A program made the translations under genes and the position numbers. From Symsagittifera roscoffensis (taxonomy: Eukaryota > Xenacoelomorpha > Acoela > Convolutidae): a stretch of DNA of 60,000 bases. The stretch spans positions 36,776,686 to 36,836,685 of the forward strand of contig NC_087067.1 in NCBI RefSeq assembly GCF_963678635.1, in the 5' to 3' direction. Numbering within the stretch: position 1 is the stretch's first letter; each line of letters starts with the position of its first letter. This document shows positions 31,014-40,300 of this stretch, one piece after another. The notes below the pieces were generated by a model. It saw only the letters and a list, made by a program, of their open reading frames with translations. It searched no databases and had not been told where the DNA came from.

Positions 31014-31350
31014 CTTCCCCCAATCGGAACGATCCGAAAGAACGAAGCCCAGGACACAGTCTTCTCAAGTGGGTGTGTATTTGCCTAATACACCCACCGA
31101 GGTCTTCTTTTAGGTGTCCTGCGATTGCCCGAGCTGTCCTACTAAGTAGCTCAAGGCAACCTCTTGGTCGAAAATTCGTCAAATCTATGAAAAAGCTCTC
31201 CCACACTCGGACTGCTCCAAGTGCACGAGAGTAGGGAACAATTCTTCTTCTCAAGTGGGTGTGTATTTGCTTAATACACCCACCGAGGTCTTCCTTTATT
31301 TGTTCCCGGATTGCCCGAACTTTCCTATTAAGTAGCTCAAGGCAACCACT
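31014..31350 (-). repeat. Two direct repeats with conserved hairpins in element 1 leader
   Basis: Two ~150-bp units with a 186-bp period, about 31014-31165 and 31198-31350. Each carries a strong inverted repeat, sense strand GTGGGTGTATT ... AATACACACCCAC, at 31069-31097 and 31255-31283. The flanks CTCGG before and TTGAGAA after are shared with the single hairpin in element 2 (37302-37322), also about 465-490 nt upstream of gag. The block AGCTCGGGCA upstream is shared too. This is a candidate RNA element for dimerisation or packaging. Confidence 0.75.
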
Positions 31351-31565
31351 CAACCAAAATCACAATCAAAAAAAAAAAAAAAAAAAAATCTTGTTCGGGT
31401 ACTTCTAATACACCCAATATAGAATCCAAAGTTGATCACGAATTTCCGGGTCAGAATGGGTTCTTATGACCCTGATAAGCACGCCTAATATCCTAATATG
31501 ATCCTAATTAAATGGATATTTTCCGTTTCCCTAATTGCCACAGAAGGTTTACTCAAGTCTCTTAC

Positions 31566-33650
31566 AAGGAGGGTCGCTAGAAGGTTTAAGACACTCCGGA
31601 GGGTTACCTCGGAGGGTACCTCAATCACTCAAGTTACTTAGGAGGGTATCTTAATCACCCAAGTTACTTCGGAGGGTCCCCCTAAATTTACTAAGGAGGG
31701 TCAATAAGATGCTTAATACGCTCCGGAGGGTCACTTCGGAGGGTACCTCCAAAATTTTCAAATTTTCTGTTCTCACTTGGAAGGTTCTCCTACTAGCTTC
31801 AAAAAGCGTCAAAATAAGCTAGGAGTTCTAGGGGGAGCTGTTTCAACTTCTTAGGGTGATCTCGTGGAAATTTTCCACTAAGGAGGGTTGCTAAAGGGCT
31901 TAGCTGACTCCGGAGGGTCACTTCGGAGGGTTCCCCCAAAATCAAGAAAAAGGGTTAAATCACCGCAGTAAAGCCTCTGAAAGCGGTCTACCTGACTTAA
32001 AACTAGGTTGGCTGACACGGTCAACCTTCCCAGTTGAATAAAAAGATGTTTTGATAAAATTTTCTGCCGCTCGGAGGGTTGCCCGTTACTTGGACCCTCC
32101 GAACCAACAAATTCTAAAAAATTTTTCTTTTCCGAAATAATCAACCCAAAAACGGTTGCGATTCGGAAAAGTGGTCAAAAACGTCGACTTATGGTACCAA
32201 AATTATCCCGATCGGATAACTAGTCTTTGAGAAATCGCCAAAAACGCGTTCGTCAAAATGGCCTTTTTCACCACCTGTATAGGATCTGAAAGACTTTTTT
32301 CGCAATTCCGGTCGAAAGTGCCTAAAAATACTTGAAATGAGCGTAGTAGCCCTGTACGGCACTGGAATAATGCAAAAAACCGGACCAAAATTGGTTTAGA
32401 AACAAAAATTTGGCCAAAAACTATCAAATTTGGACCCTCCGATTCCTTCCTTTTCCAAACCTTAAGTCGTTAGCTCTATCCACGGAGCTACTCGGAGGGT
32501 TACCCAAAAATTTCTCTAGTAACCGAGCACTTTATGCTAGCACGCTCCTAACGCAAAAATTTTATTGCTCTAACTCTAAAAACTCAAAAACTCGATCCCC
32601 AAAACAGATTGACAAAATACAGAAAATTATCAAAATTTTGGTCGAAAAATTCTCGTTTTTCTAACTTCCACTGAATCTTTGCTCACGCGGTTTCTTTAAT
32701 AAAGGGGATCGAACTACGTGGCTACTCTCTATATAAAAGCTTTTTGCCTATCGGAAAAGCTCGGATATCCGAAAATTTGGGGGTCTACAGTTTGGTCGAA
32801 AATTGGTAATTTTCGACAAAAAATGGGTGTTTCTTGGGTCTAAATAGGAGATAAGTAATATATAGTAAGGAAAATAATCTATAAATAGTCGTTAATAAAT
32901 AGTACTATACCCTCCTTTGCACCAAAATATTCGAATTAAGACCCTTAACTCGGAAATTTGTAATCGATGGAGGGTACAATCGGACCGCGCCAATCGTGCC
33001 CCCCACCACTTAAGTTTTAAGGAAATAGTACCCGAACGATACTAAAATTGCTTCAACGATACCCAACAGTCGTTGCGGATGTTGTCCTTGATGTCCCTGT
33101 TGAGTGTGGAACACGTTGATCAGCCTGCCACTCTACCCTCCGGTCACCGGCAAAATCACCATTAACGTGCTTAAACACTCAAATTACACTCGAGGGAGGG
33201 TACCCAACCCTTCACCAAAACACACAATCTCTCTATCAGAAACGATATAAATCAATCTGAAACAACAACAAATAGGAAGGTCAGATCACATCTCGTCCGG
33301 AAATAACATATAAACTGTCACTTTATGTTTTTTACTGTTTTTGGTCTTTTTTGGATTTTTTTTACTGTTTTTTGTACTTTTTTGTTTTTAAATAAATTTA
33401 TTTTTGGCTTTTTCTTGGTTATACACTATTTTTGTTTGGTTTTACACTTTCTCTTTAATTGTTTCTCGTCCTGGGACCTCAGGACAAGCGGGCTCTAGAT
33501 TTCCCACCTAACCCTCCGGCCCCCGGAATTTTCGGTGTTAACTAAGTTAAAAAGCTAAATTGCACTAGACGGAGGGTACGCACCTTCCCCCTAGTACAAT
33601 AACGGTCATTAAGGCCTCTAACTCGGGCATACGCCCGGAGCGGAGGGTAC
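31566..33650. repeat. Array of GGAGGGT motifs in element 1 leader
   Basis: About 24 copies of (C)GGAGGGT, most on the plus strand and some reversed as ACCCTCC, densest at 31566-31930 where they follow one another every 10-40 nt with CACTT, TACCT or TTACTT spacers. The element 2 leader has a corresponding array, in the opposite orientation relative to its own transcript. The density is far above chance. Confidence 0.8.
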
Positions 33651-33699
33651 GTCGCTGAAACGCTTGCTGATCATGATGGTTTCATGCCTTTAACAGGCC

Positions 33700-33714
33700 C
33701 ACCCAGGAGCGCCA
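33700..33714 (-). promoter_or_regulatory. Element 1 primer-binding site (candidate)
   Basis: Sense strand TGGCGCTCCTGGGTG begins 12 nt downstream of the LTR end at 33727. It starts TGG, complementary to a tRNA 3' CCA end, and is identical in element 2 (34822-34836). The implied tRNA ends CACCCAGGAGCGCCA; I cannot name it. A 12-nt gap is longer than the usual few bases. Confidence 0.6.
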
Positions 33715-33726
33715 TAAAAACGTCTA

Positions 33727-34611
33727 TGTAACATTCGCCCAAATATCACACAGCGACGGAGCGTAGAAAAAGTACCTATCAACGACTGGCAGGCGTCAGT
33801 TACCTTAATTCTACTCGTTTTTCACCGTCTCGACCTTGCCAGTTGATTTTCTGGTCTGTTTAGGGCAAAGTAAAAAGTTACCATTTTTAGGCCATCAGTC
33901 AAACGACTTTTGATCAGCTTTCGTTTGCATGCGAACACAACCACATAGCTGAGTCTCGGATCCTCAGACTACGTGATTGTCATTAAAAACACGGCTCGAA
34001 CAACCTATTTCTATATGTTTTTGTGTGACAGTTTTATATTAAATCCATTGGAGATGGATTGACCCTTTCCTTTTTCTATCTACTCATGTCCTGAAATATC
34101 AAATAATATCGGTGTTTAATTAAGATCTAGGACATTACAGCAGCTGTTATAGTTAGTTTACCCAGTCCCTTCACATATAACAGTCTCTGGGGGACCAAGC
34201 CTCCGCTCCCGTGATTTTCTTGAGATAACACTCTTATCTCCTATATTTCGTGTCCCGGGAGGGTTCCGTGGTATTTCTCTTCCCCCCACTGAAGCCTCCG
34301 TCTCCACAAATATCTGTCACTAAGGTCCTTATCGTGTGTTATTGCCACGATAAGAGGCTCCGTGTTTTTCTGTCTCTGATACAACCGTTCTTCACAATTT
34401 CTATCGTTGTTCTGATTTTCGTCTTTTTTATTCAAAATGGCCGTCTTTTTTCTATTTCTCAGAAATGTTCTTCTTCCGATCGAAATTTTAAAAATAAAAA
34501 TTCTAGAACATTCTGACCCTCCGTCGCAACACTTTTCTGTTCATAAGGCCTTTAGTCACTTTTATTTCTGTCGCGGGAAGGTTATGCTGTGTCATCTGGC
34601 AGAATGGCACA
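33727..34611 (-). repeat. Element 1 5' LTR, complete (885 bp)
   Basis: Sense strand starts TGTGCCATTC (34611) and ends GGGCGAATGTTACA (33727). The last ~115 bp align with the element 2 LTR (CTGG...GAGACGGTGAAAA, GCCAGTCGT, GGGCGAATGTTACA). Where element 2 has TATAAAG this LTR has GAGTAGAATTAAGG, so no TATA box at that place. Copies of the GGAGGGT motif lie in both orientations (34255-34265, 34515-34523). Confidence 0.88.
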
Positions 34612-34809
34612 TAATTAAGTTAATTTGAGTGTTTTGACCGAAGCCGAAAGCAGTAAAGTTTTTGTCGACCCGATGTTAGAAAAAACCACAAAAGTACTGG
34701 CTTGGTAGAGACGGTGAAAAGCATATAAAGCTCTGTTTAGACGTTAGCCAGTCGTCTTAGGACTTAGTTTTATTTTCCGTCGATATGTATCTTCCGGGCG
34801 AATGTTACA
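34612..34809 (+). repeat. Element 2 5' LTR, second part, with TATA box
   Basis: It continues the LTR after the element 1 insertion, from TAATTAAGTTAATTTGAG to GAATGTTACA, and matches 54434-54628. TATAAAG at 34724-34730 lies ~80 bp before the LTR end, a likely promoter with the start site in the following ~30 nt. 228 bp of LTR (the counterpart of 54206-54433) are missing between the two parts. Confidence 0.85.
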
Positions 34810-34821
34810 TAGATGTTTTTA

Positions 34822-34836
34822 TGGCGCTCCTGGGTG
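34822..34836 (+). promoter_or_regulatory. Element 2 primer-binding site (candidate)
   Basis: TGGCGCTCCTGGGTG, 12 nt after the LTR end. Sequence and spacing match element 1; the 12-nt spacer TAGATGTTTTTA differs there by one base. Conservation while other leader DNA has diverged supports a role in minus-strand priming. Confidence 0.6.
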
Positions 34837-36049
34837 TTATTCTTTTTTAACATCATGACCGGCAGAACCGTTAACGAGCACTCCGCGCCGAGCGGATGCT
34901 CACATTAACGCTCTTAATAGGCCTAAACCGCCGGGGCGGAAGGGTAGTTCGGAACGCGGAAGCCTTCCGGATTACCGTGAATAGCTTTTTAACTTAGTTA
35001 AGACCGAAAATTCACGAACCAGGAAGGGTGGGGGGATTCGCGGTCCCGTCGTTCCCTGAGGGGTTCGTGACCAAAAACACCTAAAGATATATATAAAACC
35101 AAACAAAAAGTAGTATAGTACCCAAGAAAAACAAAAAACATAAAAAATAACCGAAAAAACCAAAAACAGTAAAAAAGTAAAAAATCAGTAGAAATCATCA
35201 CCCCAGACAAGATGTGATCCGACCCTCCCGTTTGTTGTTGATAGATATATTGTTGTTACAGGCATTTATATCAGTCAGGATTGTTACGATCATTTTTGTA
35301 GCCCGTTTGCGAGGCTTGTACTGTAGGGTTATTTGAGCATTTAAGCACGTTAATGATAAATTGCGCTCAATCCGGAAGGGTCAGCTGATTTGCGCTCAAT
35401 TCGGAAGGGTCTTGGGAGAAGACTGATCCGGCAAGCAGTACAAGGAGCAACAAGAAGAGGCTCAGCGACAACAACAACCGACTGTTGGATATCGTTAGCA
35501 AGTTTTGTATCCCTTTTCGTACAAAAATTAAGATAGTAATCTGTGGGGGGCTCGACAGTGCTGCACAGTAGTGACCCTTCACCGAACTGCGAATATCTGA
35601 GTTAAGCACCTTAAAGCGGATATTAAACAAACCCGGAGGGGTATAGTATTACTAATATTATTAATTACATAGCCTATATTAATAGTCTTATATCGTTTTT
35701 CAGTGAAAAACAACGAAAACAGACCGGTTTTTAGGGTCAAAATAGCGATATTTTGATTCCCCCACAAGTCGCGATTTTTGAAATATCGATATTTTTTAAA
35801 ACGGAAAAAAGCACTAAGTTAGTGTGTTCAATCGTAACTGCACTACCATAATAGATAGAACCGGTTAAGTTTAGTTCGAAAGTGGTTGGAACTATTTTGG
35901 TACCGAAAACCAAAATTTCGTGATTTTTGAGAAAACGAAACACTATAAATTCAGAAAATTTTTTGAAATTTTTGAGTTAGAACAGTAAAAACAGTTGTTC
36001 GGACAACGTCCACTAGTGAATCTACAAGTTTTAAATTCCGCTACCCGAA

Positions 36050-36118
36050 AGCCTTCCGGGTTGCAGAGAAATCGAACTTAACGTGTTTGATTTGGTGGAT
36101 TCATCAATCCGGAGGGGT
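36050..36118 (+). repeat. LTR-derived 69-bp inverted-arm module in element 2 leader
   Basis: AGCCTTCCGGGTT ... AATCCGGAGGGGT with the same 69-bp length as the LTR module at 15758-15826. The interior is also alike (GAAATCGAACTTAACG versus GAAATCAAGATTAACG, TTGATT, GTGGATTCA). The arms are inverted copies of the motif that forms the leader array. Confidence 0.75.
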
Positions 36119-37301
36119 ACAGGTAGCACAGTTTTTCGCAAATTTTTTCAACTAAAACGTTTTAGATCGGTTTTTTTGCATTGAACTAGAAAAGTATAGG
36201 CCTTCTGAGCTCGGATCAATAATTTTTAGGTCGAAAGGACCAGATTTGCGGAAAAAGTTAGGCGGAACCTATAAGAGAGAAATTTCTTGACTTTAGAAAA
36301 AAGACGTTTTGGTTAATAACTTTGAAACTACTGGGCATATCGAGTTGATCTTGGTACCAATAGATCAGGAATTAGCTGAACTTACTGATAGGGACAAAAG
36401 TTTTGCAAAAAAGTAAGCGTGAAAATTTTTTGAGGTTGTTTTTAGCAAATTCCTCATTTTGGAAGGGTACACCCTTCACGTTTTATAATTTTTTTTATAA
36501 AAGCCCTTATACCCCTACCAAAAAGTATTAGCGGTTGAATAAAGTACCTTTAGGCTGTTCCAGACGAAAAGGGAAGGCTAGGGGCGCAGCAAAACCTTAA
36601 TCGAGGCGAAGTTAGGCGAGCGATAAGACCCTTCACCGTTAGTGTGAATTGTCAAATAAGAGGCTTAACTTCAATCCGGAAGGGTCTAGGAAAGTAGTAC
36701 ATACCCTTCCTAGTTAATTGAAAAAGCAAAATTGCATCAGAGAACGTATCCGGAGGGGTATAAGTTGAAAGAAGGAAATCTCCGAAAAGCTACTTTTGCG
36801 AAACCGGAGGGCTCCCAATCCGGAGGGGTCAAATTTTTTTTTCAAGTTAGGAGGGGTCCGAATCCGGAGGGGTCTTATAGTTGCTAACTCGGAGGGGTCC
36901 AAATCTGGAGGGGTCTTGTGTTAACCAACTCGGAGGGGTCCCAATCCGGAAGGGTCTAGATTTTGTTAGTCCGGAAGGGTCCTATTTGTGCCAATCCGGA
37001 GGGGTATTATTTTATTAAAGGACTTAGGTAGGCGAAAGAAAGAATAAAGTGAGAGGTATTAGGTTATTAGCACACAGGCTAGGAATCAGTGACTGCACTG
37101 GTAACTTGCCTTTCAATAAGAACCAGACCAAAACAAAACAGGTCCGAACTCGGATATTCGCGACACTAAGTCTATATTAAAATGAGCGTGATTCATTGGT
37201 GTGGATTGTAACATAATACGTTTTTGTGAAAAGTGACTCCCTGAGGATTTTAGTTGGTCTAGCTCGGGCAGTCCGAAGGCAGATAGGTAACACAGTACTC
37301 G

Positions 37302-37322
37302 GTGGGTGCAATAGACGCCCAC
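37302..37322 (+). promoter_or_regulatory. Conserved leader hairpin, element 2
   Basis: GTGGGTG ... CGCCCAC with an 8-nt loop region, flanked by CTCGG and TTGAGAA as in element 1. The stem sequence and loop differ from element 1 but the pairing is kept. It lies 465 nt upstream of the gag start. Confidence 0.65.
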
Positions 37323-40300
37323 TTGAGAAAATTACTGCCTTCAAAGTTTTGTCAGTTTGGTGCAGCACCGAGCGGGGAAAGCTTTTTCTTTAAAAGACAA
37401 GTTCGACTATTGTACTGCGACCGACTAAAAGTACATTACACATACGTTTTTTTTTCATAAAGGCATTAATATTCTGTCATTATATATTTTTTTGTTTTTG
37501 ATTTTAAAATCAACGTAAACTGTGCTTGATTGGGTAGTGAGTACACTATCTTTTAAATTGACTGATAACATCATATTGTGCTAGTTTTCGAATCTTACGA
37601 CCGATAATTGGCTAGTGTGAATAAATTTTATACAAAATGTACTCTGATAACATACAGGGATTCGTGGTCACTATTTAATAGAATCTTGTGAAATTTACTG
37701 TGTTGTGTCATTATTATTGTTAATAAAACTATAAGGTCACTAGCAATCGAGTTAAGTGTATAGGCATTAGGAAGTGACAAATAGAGAATGAGTCTAGACA
37801 AGTCAAGGATACCAAAACGAGGTAATAGCTCTAGGAAATTCACACCTGAAAAGCAAAGAAAAACGATGACCGATCCTTTTGTGGATTGGATCAAGCGATC
37901 CCGGTCCGACAAAGGGGAGACGGTTTCAGGCAGAATGGTTGAAACGAGAAGTCAGAAGACCTCAGAAGAGCGTAAAGAACTGTTAGAAGTGGAGGTCAAC
38001 ACAGACCATGCCATGAACGACAACCAGGAAGTACATGGACTGGAAGGGAGAGGCAGAAGGCTGGCGAGTGAATCTACTCCGGTAGAACAAGGCCATGATT
38101 TTGCCACTTCCACCGGGACATTGGATCGAGAAGAGATGTCGGAACTGTCCGACATCTCAACTGAAGTAGCGGCAACGAGAAGATCTCCGACAGACAACAC
38201 TATGATGGCAGGCGGAACTGGGAAACAAACAACGTCATCATCGTTCTCCGAAAGAATGAAGAACACCTTCGGAAACATCTTTCCATTCACAATGGGAGGA
38301 GGCGCAGGGAACGAAGTTGAATCCCAGGAGGAAGAAGATGAAGAGGAGCCAGGGGACTTTGGATCTCAGGTCAGCCTCAATAGTTCAATCCAGGAGAACG
38401 AGGCATACGTCGGAAGAGAGACTGGAACCATGGACAAATTTGGTGTAGTTACAACGATAAGCAAAGAGGCAAACACACCGGGCCAGTCAAAAGACTTCGC
38501 GATTATGACAAGTTCAGAGCCACAGACTGGAGAGAGTAGAACCAGAGGGCTAGGCAACGCGTTAGCGGATCCTGAAATAGATAATGAGAAGACGTCGAGA
38601 CAGAGAGTCAAGGCCCGGATCTCGATCAGCACGAAGCTACCTGGGACCGACAGGGTTACACCGCCACTAATGACGCCACTCGTGGATAACGGGGCAGCAC
38701 TAGAAGAAGCCTTACACAACATAGTGGACAGTTTAGGAGAACAAAATGAACAGATGTCAATAAGAATGAGTGAACTAGAAAGGGCAGTTCACATTGAAAG
38801 AGAAAGTCTGCGGGAAGAAATAAACCGCAATAGACAAGAAGTTGGCAGGAGCGAAAAACGCTCGAAAGAAGGAACGGACGAGCATATGGCGAAGAACTTG
38901 TCGCGAATGACAAGAGAGGCGGAACAGCGAGAGTTACGCTTAAGAGACGACATGGAGAAGTTAAGAATTCAGCAAGAGCAGTCTCTTGGGACTCTTGACA
39001 CAAAGATAGACGCGATGATGGAGAGGCGAACTCAGGCTATCATGGATAGGTTGGACGGGCTACTAAGCAGCAAGAGTGGACCAAAAGAAGGAGAACCGAA
39101 CTCGGGAGGTCCCAGCAGGGAACCGAGGGTGAACTTCAATGAACATCGAAAGAGGAGGACGTATGGATCCACTAGAGGCAGGGGCAGTTCATCAGGCTAT
39201 GCCACAAGGGGTAATGGAGCATGGGGCCCGAACAGTAGAGCAAGTTCAAGGGGGAACAGACAAACCTCTAACGAACGACCAACGCAAGGCACACATGCGA
39301 CTGGGAGAAGTGATTCTGGCAACAGGGGGCATGCAAGCCCGAGGAGGAGTCATGTGGGCCAAGCGGGAAACACTCGCGGCGATTCGGATTGCAGGGATGC
39401 ACCGCATACAGAGCCTTTGACGAGGTGTGAGGACACTCAGTCGGGACACTCAAGGGATGCTACGGCAATGGCCACAGCATTTGAACCCCTAAACAGGTCT
39501 TTGGAGACATTCCTTACAAGGTTATCCAGAACCAATGAACGCAGTGAGAAGTCCAGAAGAGTCTTTAAGAAACCAAGATGCTACAAAGATGAATTTGATG
39601 GCTGTATTGATACCTGGATAGAGGTAATGAAGCTGCATTTCGAGGAAGAGGACTTGTCGGAGAGACAGGAATGCAGTGCGCTCACCAGCAACTTGGAAGG
39701 GACAGCCCTGAACTGTGTCATGGCCAAGAAGAAATATCAACGTGACACTGCTGAGAAAATCTTCGAAATCTTTTTAAACCGTTTCGGATCAGGGGTGCAG
39801 GGGCACCAGGCGATGATGCGCTTTGAGAAACGGAGGCAACGAGAAGATGAAACGATAGACAAGTTTCTCGATGATTTGGAAATGCTGAGAAGACGCAGCC
39901 AACCGGATGAGTCAAACCGAAGGATGAACCTGGCCGTAGCCTCAAAATTCATCGATGGTGTGAAGAATGATGAATTTCGTACGATGCTAGCAACGCATTA
40001 CACACCACTATCAACCAATGCGCCAACACCAGAGGAGTTGAGGCTCAAGTCAAAAGAGTATATTTTGTTGAAACCTCCTTCGAGATCTGGATACTACAAG
40101 AACAATTATGGCAATTTTAACAACGGACCAGCAAACCAAGGGAACAATTGGTACAAACCGAGGGATGATATGGACAAGAGACGCTCTTGTGCCAATTGCA
40201 GTTCAACGGACCATCATGTGTCAGCATGCCCAGCTTACAAACAAGGCATGAAAGCAATAGGCTTTAGCCACGAGGACAAAGATGCGTCAGAATTGGACCA

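Larger units (their letters stand above)
30583..33699 (-). other. Element 1 leader (5' untranslated region), ~3.1 kb
   Basis: Non-coding leader between the primer-binding site and gag. The gag-proximal part carries two hairpin-bearing direct repeats (31014-31350) and a run of about 20 A (31369-31388, T on the sense strand). The distal part carries an array of GGAGGGT motifs. Short open frames here look incidental. A 142-residue minus frame over the direct repeats (30925-31353) is repeat-derived, though it cannot be excluded as an upstream ORF. Confidence 0.75.
15869..34611 (-). mobile_element. Element 1: giant Ty3/gypsy-type LTR retrotransposon with three intact ORFs
   Basis: Read on the minus strand: 5' LTR (34611-33727), primer-binding site (33714-33700), ~3.1-kb leader, ORF1 gag-pol (30582-21100), ORF2 (20657-20184), ORF3 (20151-17140), 3' non-coding region, polypurine tract, and a 3' LTR truncated to 522 of 885 bp (16390-15869). 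All three ORFs are intact. The surviving 522 bp of the 3' LTR and the matching part of the 5' LTR (34611-34090) show no difference by eye and equal length, which indicates a recent insertion. At ~18.7 kb (19.1 kb with a full LTR) it is several times longer than typical Ty3/gypsy elements. It lies in the opposite orientation inside the LTR of its relative, element 2. Confidence 0.9.
34837..37787 (+). other. Element 2 leader (5' untranslated region), ~3 kb
   Basis: Non-coding leader up to the gag ATG. About 20 copies of CCGGA(A/G)GGGT lie between 34930 and 37010, densest at 36660-37010 where AATCCGGAGGGGTC-type units follow every 15-40 nt; a minority are reversed. A 69-bp copy of an LTR module lies at 36050-36118 and the conserved hairpin at 37302-37322. 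Short open frames are not conserved with element 1. Confidence 0.75.

Noticed and set aside
30925-31353. 142-residue minus-strand protein with two internal repeats.
   Set aside because: It arises from the duplicated hairpin repeat in the element 1 leader and has no counterpart frame in element 2.
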